A stretch of DNA of 64,000 nucleotides. Origin: Sporosarcina beigongshangi (GTDB taxonomy: Bacteria; Actinomycetota; Actinomycetes; Actinomycetales; Micrococcaceae). Below, in pieces: positions 37,701 to 44,940 of this stretch (position 1 is the first letter of the stretch; every line of letters starts with the position of its first letter). Below the pieces are notes generated by a model that had not been told where the DNA came from, did not search any database, and saw only the letters and a list, made by a program, of their open reading frames with translations. Made by a program: the position numbers and the translations under genes. The DNA lies in contig NZ_JADHDY010000012.1 in assembly GCF_016820535.1 (NCBI RefSeq), positions 54,321 through 118,320 of the forward strand, given 5' to 3'.

Positions 37701-38435
37701 GAACACCTGCGGGCTGGCGACGGGAAGGTCCGCATACCAGTCGTAGAAGGAGGTCATGACGCCGCCGATGAGCTGCACAAAGCGGGTGCCGATCGCGTGG
37801 CTGACCATGGACATGGCCGGAATCGGGGAGAAGCCTGAAACGCGGTCGGGGCCGTAGGTCTTGATGGTGTTCACGTGGGCAGCGGCGGCGATTTCCAGGG
37901 CCTCGGCCCACGAGGTGCGGACCAGGCCGCCCTTGCCGCGGGCGTTCTGGTAGCGCCGGCGCTTCTCGGGATCGGTGGAGACCTCGGCGAACGCGAGGAC
38001 AGGGTCCTTCAGGCGCTGCTTGGCCTCGCGGTACATTTCCACGAGCACGCCGCGGGCGTACGGGAAGCGGACGCGGGTGGGGGAATAGGTGTACCAGGAG
38101 AACGCGGCGCCGCGGGGGCAGCCGCGGGGCTCGTACTCGGGGCTGTCCGGGCCAACGGACGGGTAGTCCGTCTGCTGGGACTCCCAGGTGATGATGCCGT
38201 CCTTGACGTACACCTTCCAGGAACAGGAGCCCGTGCAGTTCACGCCGTGGGTTGAGCGCACCACCTTGTCGTGGCTCCACCTGTCGCGGTAAAAGATGTC
38301 CCCGGCACGTCCGCCCTCGCGGAACACGGCCCGGTGGTCATCCGTTTCATCCCACTTGGTGAAGAAACGCCCCAATTTCAACATTGCGTCAGACGCCGGG
38401 CCATCGACCCCAGCGACAAAAGTTTCGGCAGTCAT
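34722..38435 (-). CDS. narG: Respiratory nitrate reductase alpha subunit
   Basis: This 1237-residue molybdopterin enzyme starts with an N-terminal helix region and the 4Fe-4S site HGVNCTGSCSWKVYVKDG (His plus Cys ligands), typical of membrane NarG. It continues with YEPRGCPRGAAFSWYTYSP, then WGSNVPVTRTPDAHW and QDSHESLKPQDVKWHEKGPE. It reduces nitrate to nitrite at the bis-MGD centre on the cytoplasmic side. It is the first gene of narGHJI-narK. Confidence 0.97.
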   Translation of the reverse strand: MTAETFVAGVDGPASDAMLKLGRFFTKWDETDDHRAVFREGGRAGDIFYRDRWSHDKVVRSTHGVNCTGSCSWKVYVKDGIITWESQQTDYPSVGPDSPEYEPRGCPRGAAFSWYTYSPTRVRFPYARGVLVEMYREAKQRLKDPVLAFAEVSTDPEKRRRYQNARGKGGLVRTSWAEALEIAAAAHVNTIKTYGPDRVSGFSPIPAMSMVSHAIGTRFVQLIGGVMTSFYDWYADLPVASPQVFGDQTDVPESGDWWDATYLMMWGSNVPVTRTPDAHWMAEVRYRGTKVVSVSPDYADNTKFADEWLPAQAGTDAALAMGMGHVMLKEFFVDRQVPFFQGYVRQFTDLPFLVRLEKHDGGTYVPGKFLTAAFVPGQENVEDAAFKTMLFDKVTGEAIVPNGTMGHRYSKTGEGKWNLDLAGIEPALSLDEVTGESVEILLPCFEDPEGAGSIMHRGVPAKMVGGHLVTTVYDLMLAQYGVGRPGLPGVWAKDYNDVSVPYTPAWQEEITSVPAQACMRVAREFARNAEQSKGRSMIIMGAGICQWFHGDTTYRAILALVMLTGCMGRNGGGWAHYVGQEKCRPITGWVSLANGLDWSRPPRTMIGTGYWYMHTDQWRQDGYSADALKSPLSTGALDGMHTADALAQSVRLGWMPFYPQFDSNPLDLADKAIAAVEAGEAPDEKTWIAQSLMNRTVNPAIEDIDAPENWPRTLVLWRSNLFGSSAKGNEYFLRNLLGTHNNVMGQDSHESLKPQDVKWHEKGPEGKLDFLMSADFRMTSTTLLSDVVFPAATWYEKHDLSSTDMHPFVHAFTPAIDPPWETKTDFELFTALAEELSRQSATHLGTRKDLVSVPLIHDTVGQIAQPGGVVRDWRKEGIEGVPGQNMPNFTVVERDYTAIAHKLTAVGPLADKLGFTVKDINYKLDAALDHLAKANGVMMGGTAHGRPAIDTDAKLAEAILTFSGTTNGQLAVAGFKELERKTGMKLVDLAEGSEEKHISFAMTQAGPQPVITSPEWSGSETGGRRYAPFTQNIERLKPFHTLTGRMHFFLDHDWMIDIGEALPIYRPPLDMHRLFGEPKLGPNGDKEIVVRYLTPHSKWSIHSEYQDNLLMLSLSRGGPTVWMSKEDAASINVLDNEWVECVNANGVFVGRAVVSHRMPEGVAYIYHAQERTIDVPKSEATGRRGGIHNSVTRLLVKPSHLIGGYAQLSYAFNYLGPTGNQRDNVSTIRRRSQEVQY

Positions 38436-38635
38436 GGCACCACCATAGGGGGCATTGCGGTCGTTTTCTACGGCTCGTCAAATAGTCAACAGAATGCTGA
38501 TCTAATTCTTGCCTGAAATATGCGACTTTTAACCAGGGGGTGCGGAATGTGCCAATGGTCTCACTGAATGTTACAGGCAATATACGAATTGTTACGTTGG
38601 GGTTGCGTTGGTCCGGCGCTCGTGGCCGCAGTGCT
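38436..38635. other. Upstream region of narG
   Basis: A relatively AT-rich interval of about 130 bp (38440-38570) must hold the nar promoter. TTGACTATTTGACG is visible on the minus strand near 38475-38490, but I could not place a well-spaced -10 or a clear CRP/FNR box (TTGAT-N4-ATCAA) with confidence. Confidence 0.4.
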
Positions 38636-38716
38636 GGGAGGCCGCCGGCAATTGCCGCCGCGGCCCTCCCCTCCTCCCACCCCAGACGCTCCATCACCTT
38701 TCGGGGTGGGATGGAG
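38636..38716 (-). terminator. Terminator region after the MacB-type gene
   Basis: GGGAGGCCGC (38636-38645) and GCGGCCCTCCC (38660-38670) form a stem around CGGCAATTGCCG. A second hairpin, CTCCATC/GATGGAG (38689-38716), lies nearer to the macB-like stop. Confidence 0.55.
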
Positions 38717-38734
38717 GGGGTGGTGGTGCCGGCG

Positions 38735-40672
38735 TCAGCCGCGGATGGCCTGGGCGGGATTGGCGCGGGCGGCCATGAACGCCGGGTAGCTGGCAGAGAT
38801 GATGCCGGTGGCTGCACCAACAGCCACGGCCACGAAGACTGATGAGATATTCTGGACCGGCGTCCAGCTCAACGCCGAGCACACTGTGACCAGTGCAATC
38901 GTTCCAAGCGCAGCCCCTGCTGCACCGCCCAGAATGCCCACGAGCAATCCTTCGAGGATGAACAGCAGCCTGATGGATCCACGGCTTTGTCCGATGGCCC
39001 GGCGCATAGCCACCTCGGTCCTGCGCGAATGGACACTCAGGTACATGCTGGTTCCAGCGCTTAGTGAGGCCAGAACCAGCAGGACAATCGAGACGGCCCC
39101 TACAAAGATGCCAAGGTCGTTCGAAACCCCCACCCGCAAGGACCTCAGGTCCGCGACTGTCTGCGTGCTGACGGCAGCCGGGTTCCCGGGCGCGAGCGCC
39201 GCAGGAATGGCTTCAGCCAATGGTGCCGGGTATCCCGGCTCGGTGCGGACAATCCAGCTTGAAGTGGCTTGCGGCAGTGTCGAGGCGAAGGATGCAGGCA
39301 GGAAGACGGCGCCGGCGATATCCTCTTGGCGCCCAACGTCGTTGATGATGCCAATGACGTCCACGGCCTCCCCGCAGATCCAGATCTTGGCGCCCGGCCC
39401 TGCGGTTTGTATGCCCAGCCGATCGGCCGCGCTGCGGCCCAAAATGGCGCTGCGTGAGAACGCCTCGACGTCCAGCAGGGTTGGCGCGTTGAGAGGTGTG
39501 GTTTGGGCTTCATAAACCGTAAAAAGGTCGCTGCCTGCTCCAATGATGGGGCCGCTGATGCCGGTGTCGCCCTCCACCGTGCCTGGTGAATAGCGCGTCA
39601 CGGGGCTGTCCGAGGTGGACACATCAACTTTCAATCCGGCGGCCTTGACTCCCTTTAGCCCAGTGACGCGCCGATGGATCTCCCCGGCGTCCAATTTCGA
39701 GTCTTCGGCTCCTGCAACCGAAAAGATGATCTGGTCCAAGGCTGCCTTGGTCAGCCGGTCGGAGACCTGGACGGCGGCGCTTTCACTCAGCCCGACGGGG
39801 GTGCTGAGCCCGCCGGTGCCCAAGACAAACGCCAGTACCAACAGAAGTGACACCAGCGGACGGGTGGTCAGGGTAGAAAGCGCGGAGCAAAGGACATAGC
39901 CAGCCTTCCGAATGCCAGCTGCCGTGTTGGATTGTGGTGCTGCCGTTCGGATGGGCGGCTGTACCGTCGGCACCGCTGCGCTGGTCCCTGTTTCCTGCAA
40001 GGTCCCGTCGCTGATGGTGATGACGCGTTTGGCCGCGGCAGCCACGGATGGGTCGTGGGTAATGACCACGATGGTAGTTCCCGTGGCGTTGAGCCTTTTG
40101 AGGTCGTCGATGACCAGCTGGCTGTTGCTTGAGTCGAGGTTTCCGGTTGGTTCATCGGCAAGAACCAAGGCTGGGAAGGCCGCTATTGCGCGTGCAAGTG
40201 CCAGACGCTGACGTTCGCCGCCGGAGAGCAGCTTTGCTTCCACGCCGCTGCGGTGCATGAGCCCAAAGGTTGTGAACAGCGACGTAATGCGGTTCCGTTG
40301 GGCGGTCAGTGAACTGCCTTGGATCTGCATCCCCAAGGCGGCATTATTGACCGCACTTTCATTGGGAAGCAGATTGGAGGCTTGAAAGACAAAGCCGAAT
40401 GTTGTGGATCGCAGCCAGTTTTTGTCTCTCTCACGTAGCGAGGCGGTGTCAATGCCGTTGATCCGTAAGATCCCAGAGGACGGTTGGTCCAGCAAACCAA
40501 TGATGTTCAGCAGTGTGGACTTCCCGGAACCTGATGGGCCAACAATGGCTACAAACTCACCAGGAAAGATTGCCAGGTTCGTGGTGTGAAGGACTTCTGT
40601 GGGCCCGAAGGTCCTGGTGACTGAATCAAGCTCCAAGGCTGGTGTGATGGCCGAGTTGTCATCTGTTCTCAT
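38735..40672 (-). CDS. MacB-type ABC transporter, ATPase fused to FtsX-like permease
   Basis: The 645-residue protein has an N-terminal ABC ATPase (GPSGSGKST, LLSGGERQRLALARA, LVLADEPTGNLD) in residues 10-225, then a permease with one helix near 270, a large extracytoplasmic domain (about 295-525), and three C-terminal helices including MRRAIGQSRGSIRLLFILEG. This is the MacB/LolCDE architecture that moves lipoproteins or peptides from the outer membrane face rather than importing solutes. It overlaps the adaptor gene by 4 bases. Confidence 0.9.
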   Translation of the reverse strand: MRTDDNSAITPALELDSVTRTFGPTEVLHTTNLAIFPGEFVAIVGPSGSGKSTLLNIIGLLDQPSSGILRINGIDTASLRERDKNWLRSTTFGFVFQASNLLPNESAVNNAALGMQIQGSSLTAQRNRITSLFTTFGLMHRSGVEAKLLSGGERQRLALARAIAAFPALVLADEPTGNLDSSNSQLVIDDLKRLNATGTTIVVITHDPSVAAAAKRVITISDGTLQETGTSAAVPTVQPPIRTAAPQSNTAAGIRKAGYVLCSALSTLTTRPLVSLLLVLAFVLGTGGLSTPVGLSESAAVQVSDRLTKAALDQIIFSVAGAEDSKLDAGEIHRRVTGLKGVKAAGLKVDVSTSDSPVTRYSPGTVEGDTGISGPIIGAGSDLFTVYEAQTTPLNAPTLLDVEAFSRSAILGRSAADRLGIQTAGPGAKIWICGEAVDVIGIINDVGRQEDIAGAVFLPASFASTLPQATSSWIVRTEPGYPAPLAEAIPAALAPGNPAAVSTQTVADLRSLRVGVSNDLGIFVGAVSIVLLVLASLSAGTSMYLSVHSRRTEVAMRRAIGQSRGSIRLLFILEGLLVGILGGAAGAALGTIALVTVCSALSWTPVQNISSVFVAVAVGAATGIISASYPAFMAARANPAQAIRG

Positions 40673-41817
40673 TGGACGAGCAGTTCGTCTCCCGCCTTGA
40701 TTGCTGAAGGAACCTTGACGACGGACCAGCCATCCACTTGGCTTGAGATGTCAACACGAACGACCTTCTTGGCTTGCTTTCCTGTGGAGTCAATTGTCCC
40801 GGGCTGGACAACAAACGTGCCGTCCTTGTCCTGGCCAACGGCAATCGTGGGGACCATGAGGGCCGTTTTGGACTCGCCTTGAATTTCTATTGTCATGCGA
40901 GCCTTCTTCTGCCAGTTCACGGCTTGCTCATGGGGCGCCGTTACGGTGATGTCCTTTCCTGCCGGAAGAGCCTGGTCGGAATCTGCGGGCGCAAACTCTC
41001 CGATCTTTTCCACCCTCCCCACGATGGGCTCACCGATAGTTCCCGCAATGGAGACCTCTTTGCCAGCCTCATAATGCTCGCTTTGCGAAAGTGTTGCCCG
41101 GGCCAAGATTGTCGGATCCGACAAGGAGAGTTGCAGCATGGGGTGGTCCTCATCTAGGACGGTGCCGACTGCCGCAACGGAAGCGACAATGCCGGAGTTG
41201 CCGGGAACGGCGACAAAATCACTCCACCTGACAACAGTGTCTTTGTCATCCTTGCTGTCTCTTGGAGGGATGACTTGAAGAGCCGTGTAGAGGTTCGCTA
41301 CGGCATTGGAGGTAGATTGATCAATGGTGCCTGTGACGTCCACCAGATAGCCCAGATCCGCCATGGCGCTCTGGAAAGCCGCAACATCTGGTCCGCGGTC
41401 GCCCACCTTCAAGTTCCGGTAAAACGGCACGGCACTGTCGAAAAGGATCACCGGCCGTCCAGAAACAAAACCCAAGAGACTGCCCAGCGACAGTTGTTCT
41501 CCGGCAGACACATACGTTGCCGTAACGACAGTCCGGCCGGCGTTTCCGGCGATCTCAGGCTGCAACTTCCATGAGCGGCCGGGCTGGACGATGCCCTCGA
41601 GGAACGCTCCGTCATTGACGGAGCGTTCCTCGGCGACGACCTTTACCGGGATCGCAACGTTTGCCCGATTGACGGCCGTAGTCACCGGTGTCTCAAGCCG
41701 TGCGCCAAACCAGAACCCAATGCCCAGTGCCAGAAGCGTCATTGTGGCAAAAATCGTGAGAAGCCACGGACGTGAGACCAGCCTGATGTGAACCTTTTCC
41801 GTTTCAGGATACTGCAT
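40669..41817 (-). CDS. Membrane-anchored adaptor with peptidoglycan-binding domain
   Basis: This 382-residue protein (ATG at 41817) has one N-terminal helix (LLTIFATMTLLALGIGFWFG), then a peptidoglycan-binding_1-like repeat (LKVGDRGPDVAAFQSAMADL, then TIDQSTSNAVANLY near 140-185) and beta-rich barrel parts as in MacA/HlyD adaptors. The layout suggests a partner of the next gene's MacB-type transporter, tied to the cell wall. It overlaps the lipoprotein gene end by 14 bases. A GTG at 41898 would add 27 residues but has no ribosome site. Confidence 0.78.
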   Translation of the reverse strand: MQYPETEKVHIRLVSRPWLLTIFATMTLLALGIGFWFGARLETPVTTAVNRANVAIPVKVVAEERSVNDGAFLEGIVQPGRSWKLQPEIAGNAGRTVVTATYVSAGEQLSLGSLLGFVSGRPVILFDSAVPFYRNLKVGDRGPDVAAFQSAMADLGYLVDVTGTIDQSTSNAVANLYTALQVIPPRDSKDDKDTVVRWSDFVAVPGNSGIVASVAAVGTVLDEDHPMLQLSLSDPTILARATLSQSEHYEAGKEVSIAGTIGEPIVGRVEKIGEFAPADSDQALPAGKDITVTAPHEQAVNWQKKARMTIEIQGESKTALMVPTIAVGQDKDGTFVVQPGTIDSTGKQAKKVVRVDISSQVDGWSVVKVPSAIKAGDELLVQ

Positions 41818-42652
41818 GGTTGGCGATGGTCTTATTTGCCGTCTCAAGGGCGGCCTGGAGTTTCTTCTTCTGCTCAATAAGGGCAGCTTCGTTTTCACTT
41901 ATGAAGATATTTTGATAATTGGCCATCGTATCGGCCAGTCTCTGCGTGAGATTTATTTCATCTTTACACTCCACTTCAGTAACGGCAATTTTGACTTGAG
42001 ACTCCAGATTGGGTGAGTCGTATCCCACGGCGTCAAAGGCACCATTTCCGTCTGGGGTGACGTTAATCTTGCGTGATTTCATGCAATTCCTCCATGAATC
42101 CCAAGAGGCCTTCCACTCTTTGCTTTCTACGAGTTGGTTGTAAGATTTTAGGCTGCCTTCCGCTGCTGGCTCCGTGCTGCCTGAATCGTGAATCCGATAC
42201 GTTGGCAGAAGCTTGCTTTTTAGCGAGCTTCGGCATGAATTCATAGCCGCAATGGACTCCTCCGTTGTGGGGGAAGCGTCGCCTTTGTATCCTATTTTTT
42301 CAAGTCCCGGAACTAGATCGTAACCATATCTTTCCGCAAAACCTTTGACCCAGATCCCAAAGATGCGATTATCGCCATCTCCTGCTTTTGAAGTGTAGGG
42401 AATCATTGGCTGGTTGGCGTCGTGAACGCAATCCTCGATCAGGAGGTTATTTGCTTTGTCGATGACGAGGTAGTCATCGGATGAAGCTGAAAACTCGTCC
42501 AAGGGAAGCCATATGGAACCGGTGTTCCGGTCAAGCTTTGCCTTGGGTCCGTCGATGGTTCCTGCAGTGGCGCCGCCACTGCAGGACGCGCACAGGAGTG
42601 CAGTAAGAGCCATTATGCCAAGCCGTGTGACTATATTGGTGCGGGATCTCAA
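41804..42652 (-). CDS. Lipoprotein of the MacB-type cluster, unknown function
   Basis: The 282-residue protein has a lipoprotein signal (RLGIMALTALLCASC). The mature part holds four further Cys, and the C-terminal 60 residues look helical/coiled-coil (NISE... AALIEQKKKLQAALETANKT). No family is recognised. The gene is distinctly AT-richer than its neighbours, suggesting horizontal acquisition. It is the first intact gene of the leftward lipoprotein-adaptor-ABC operon and may be an immunity or substrate-binding component. Confidence 0.72.
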   Translation of the reverse strand: MRSRTNIVTRLGIMALTALLCASCSGGATAGTIDGPKAKLDRNTGSIWLPLDEFSASSDDYLVIDKANNLLIEDCVHDANQPMIPYTSKAGDGDNRIFGIWVKGFAERYGYDLVPGLEKIGYKGDASPTTEESIAAMNSCRSSLKSKLLPTYRIHDSGSTEPAAEGSLKSYNQLVESKEWKASWDSWRNCMKSRKINVTPDGNGAFDAVGYDSPNLESQVKIAVTEVECKDEINLTQRLADTMANYQNIFISENEAALIEQKKKLQAALETANKTIANHAVS

Positions 42653-42697
42653 ATTGATAGCCTTTTGGTCATTCTTCGACTGATGTCAGAGAAGTGT

Positions 42698-43081
42698 TTA
42701 GTGGTTTCCTGCACGATGGCTAGTGATCTCATTATCCCAATTTTGGTCCCAGGGTGCACCCGCATGGAGGTCACTGAGGCTGCCGCTGTATTGGCATGGC
42801 CCAAAGTAGACGGCCCAACCCTTCCAGCTTGCGTCTCGATAGAACGTGGCGCCAGAATTGCAACCAACAAGTAGGGATGACGCCTCATCATTGACCCATC
42901 CGCCAACATTGGTGATATCGTAATTGGCTTCGTATTTCGTTCCAGCGAAGAAGGGGTCGGGCCACATGCATACTTAGGCGTCATTGCAAGTGGCGGCTGC
43001 AGAAGCCGGAACCGCAGCTAGGCCGACGAGTGCTACGGATGCGGCAAATACTGCGGATGTAACTTTGTGTGACAACTTCAT
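42698..43081 (-). pseudogene. Secreted I36/beta-gamma-crystallin-like protein broken by an in-frame stop
   Basis: From the ATG at 43081 the frame encodes a clear signal peptide (MKLSHKVTSAVFAASVALVG, then LAAVPASA), reaches CNDA and meets TAA at 42974-42976 (codon 36). The same frame continues without another stop as VCMWPDPFFAGTKYEANYD, with WVNDEASSL, TFYRDASWKGWAVYF and WDNEITSH, the Trp/Asn-Asp pattern of peptidase-inhibitor I36 (SMPI-like) folds. A single base change would restore a protein of about 126 residues. It lies just upstream of the lipoprotein-adaptor-MacB operon and probably belonged to it. Confidence 0.75.
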
Positions 43082-43221
43082 GTCGGGCCCCCAATTGAAC
43101 GTTTGAAATTTTGCTTCATCAACGTAGCACGTGATTTTGAGCATGATTGGACAGCGGGGGGGGGCGATGTTGCGAAATGTTACGTGTCAGATTTGACCCG
43201 CGACTGAAAGTCGAAAATATT

Positions 43222-43249
43222 ACGGATAGCAATTCCAAAGACTATCCGT
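43222..43249. repeat. Inverted repeat in the AT-rich gap
   Basis: ACGGATAG and CTATCCGT flank a 12-bp spacer; a smaller CGACT/AGTCG hairpin is just before it at 43201-43213. The gap 43082-43330 otherwise holds the unseen promoter of the pseudogene cluster. Confidence 0.5.
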
Positions 43250-43330
43250 TTAGACAGTTGACGGTTGAGTTAGGGTGGTGATATCGGCGCGACGCACCGT
43301 GCGGAATGGCCGTGGGGCATGAAATAGCTG

Positions 43331-43384
43331 GGGGCTGTTGTTCCAACCCCGCTGTATGCCAGCGTCGATTGGAGCAACAGCCCC
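43331..43384 (-). terminator. Terminator of trmB
   Basis: GGGGCTGTTGTTCCAA and TTGGAGCAACAGCCCC pair over 16 bp with one mismatch, 30 bp past the trmB stop. Confidence 0.82.
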
Positions 43385-43414
43385 GCATTTGTGGTGACCG
43401 GTCTGAGGACTTGT

Positions 43415-44371
43415 TTAGTTGCGGCGGAACGCGAGGTCGAAGATGACCCGACCGGCCTTGTGGGCCTTGCCCTCAAAGCTGGTCAGGATTCGCCCGTCAA
43501 AGCGCGGGGCCCAGCCGCCCGCCTCGTCCGGCTCGTCGCTCTGCTCGCAGTCGACTCCGCTGAGCCGCGCCTCGGTGAGCGGGCTCTCGGAACCGGTGCG
43601 TTCGCCGTCGTGAATGTTGGTGAAGTCTTCCGAGGCGTTGCCCACCTCCAGCATTTGCTCCGCGTAGGCGGACCAGTCGGTGGCCAGGCGCCAGGTGCCG
43701 CCGGGTTCCAGGACGCGTGCCACGAGGGGGGCGAAGGCGTCCTTCACCATGCGGCGCTTGTTGTGCTTGGTCTTGTGCCAGGGGTCCGGGAAGAACACCC
43801 ACACCTCGCTGACGGAACCGGCCGGGAGCATGGTGCTCAGGACCTCCGGGGCGTTGGCCTGCACCACGCGGATGTTGGTGATGTTGTTGGCCACGATCTT
43901 CTGGATGGTCTGGGCCAGGCCGGGGGTGTAGACCTCGACGGCCAGGAAATCCTTGTCCGGGTTTTCCATGGCGGCGTGGATGACGGCATCGCCCAGGCCC
44001 GATCCGATCTCGACGACGACAGGTGCCTTTCGGCCGAATTCCTCCTCGGCGTCGAAGACGTATTCCGGGTGCACGGAGGTGTCGGCGATGTGGCGCGGGA
44101 CGTCAACGGCCAGGTGGGCGGAGTGCTCATCCCACGCTTTCTGCCGCTTGCCCTGCAGGCGGGTGCCGCGGCGCACGAATGAGACCGTCTGACGGCGGTA
44201 GGTCCCTTCGGCGGCCTGCGTCCCCGGGGTGATGGGGCGGGCCGTGCCGTCCTCCGTGCGCGGTGCCCGTTCGTTGGACGCGTTGCCTGCGGGGGCGGCG
44301 TCCGTTGCGGTCGAAGCGGTGGCGGCTGCGGATTCAGGGGATTCAGGGGCGGAGGCTGGGGTTTCACTCAT
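43415..44371 (-). CDS. trmB: tRNA (guanine-N7-)-methyltransferase
   Basis: The 318-residue protein has a low-complexity Ala/Ser-rich N-terminus of about 55 residues and then the TrmB core: VVVEIGSGLGDAVIHAA (SAM motif I), FLAVEVYTPGLAQ, and the signature VWVFFPDPWHKTKHNKRRMV. It methylates G46 of tRNAs. The ATG at 44371 was chosen; a GTG lies just before it. TACCCT upstream (44380-44385) suggests a leaderless or nearly leaderless message. Confidence 0.93.
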   Translation of the reverse strand: MSETPASAPESPESAAATASTATDAAPAGNASNERAPRTEDGTARPITPGTQAAEGTYRRQTVSFVRRGTRLQGKRQKAWDEHSAHLAVDVPRHIADTSVHPEYVFDAEEEFGRKAPVVVEIGSGLGDAVIHAAMENPDKDFLAVEVYTPGLAQTIQKIVANNITNIRVVQANAPEVLSTMLPAGSVSEVWVFFPDPWHKTKHNKRRMVKDAFAPLVARVLEPGGTWRLATDWSAYAEQMLEVGNASEDFTNIHDGERTGSESPLTEARLSGVDCEQSDEPDEAGGWAPRFDGRILTSFEGKAHKAGRVIFDLAFRRN

Positions 44372-44441
44372 CACTGTTAAGGGTACCGGGGTTCGGCTTG
44401 GGGCTGGGTTGCGCTGATCGGGGCCCGCGTTCGTTGAACCG

Positions 44442-44552
44442 GCAGATAGTGCGATCGCGGACCCGTTTCGTCAGTCGAGTCAGCAGCACCTGCGATGAAT
44501 CCGCGGGATTTATCGCAGGTGCTGCAATTTCAAACTGGGCGATCGCATCTGC
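44442..44552. repeat. Nested inverted repeats
   Basis: Outer arms GCAGAT-AGT-GCGATCGC (44442-44458) and GCGATCGCATCTGC (44539-44552) surround a 20-bp hairpin (44483-44525, one mismatch, three-base loop). The gap 44386-44940 has no gene I can support; it may code a structured RNA or a mobile palindromic unit. Confidence 0.7.
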
Positions 44553-44940
44553 TGCTGTTTCGATGTGGACCTTCGCGCCAGCTGCTGCTTCGACGCAGCA
44601 AATCATGCGGCTGCGCTCCACCTGGACCCCGTCCGCCGCGGCCGGCCTGCGATCCGCGCCCCGCCGCAGCCCGGGTGCCCCTACCCCGCTGCTGCCTGGC
44701 CGGGCAAGGCGGATGGTGAGATGCGGCACTTAGGGGGTGCCCGGCGTCGTGCTGCTGTTAGAATTGCATTACTTAATGTGCATCCTGCGCATTCTGCGTC
44801 GATGAACGCATGCATCTTGTCCCGCACTGAATTTGCCTCAAGGCACTGGCGGTTGACTGGCTCTGGCATTGAATCGGCGAACCCGCGGTCAAAACTGCCC
44901 GTGGGACGTTGAACCGCCTTACGAAAGATTCTCTCTTTAC

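Noticed and set aside
34836..37838. A 1000-codon open frame antisense to narG
   Set aside because: It lies entirely opposite narG, whose product shows all NarG cofactor motifs. High-GC codon use opens the opposite strand; the antisense product has no domain.
42649..42984. A 111-codon minus-strand frame overlapping the I36-like gene
   Set aside because: A different frame of the same DNA gives the I36-like domain in line with the signal peptide; this one has no such match.
44364..44729. A 121-codon minus-strand frame over the nested inverted repeats
   Set aside because: The reading depends on the palindromes and overlaps the trmB start; no coding evidence.
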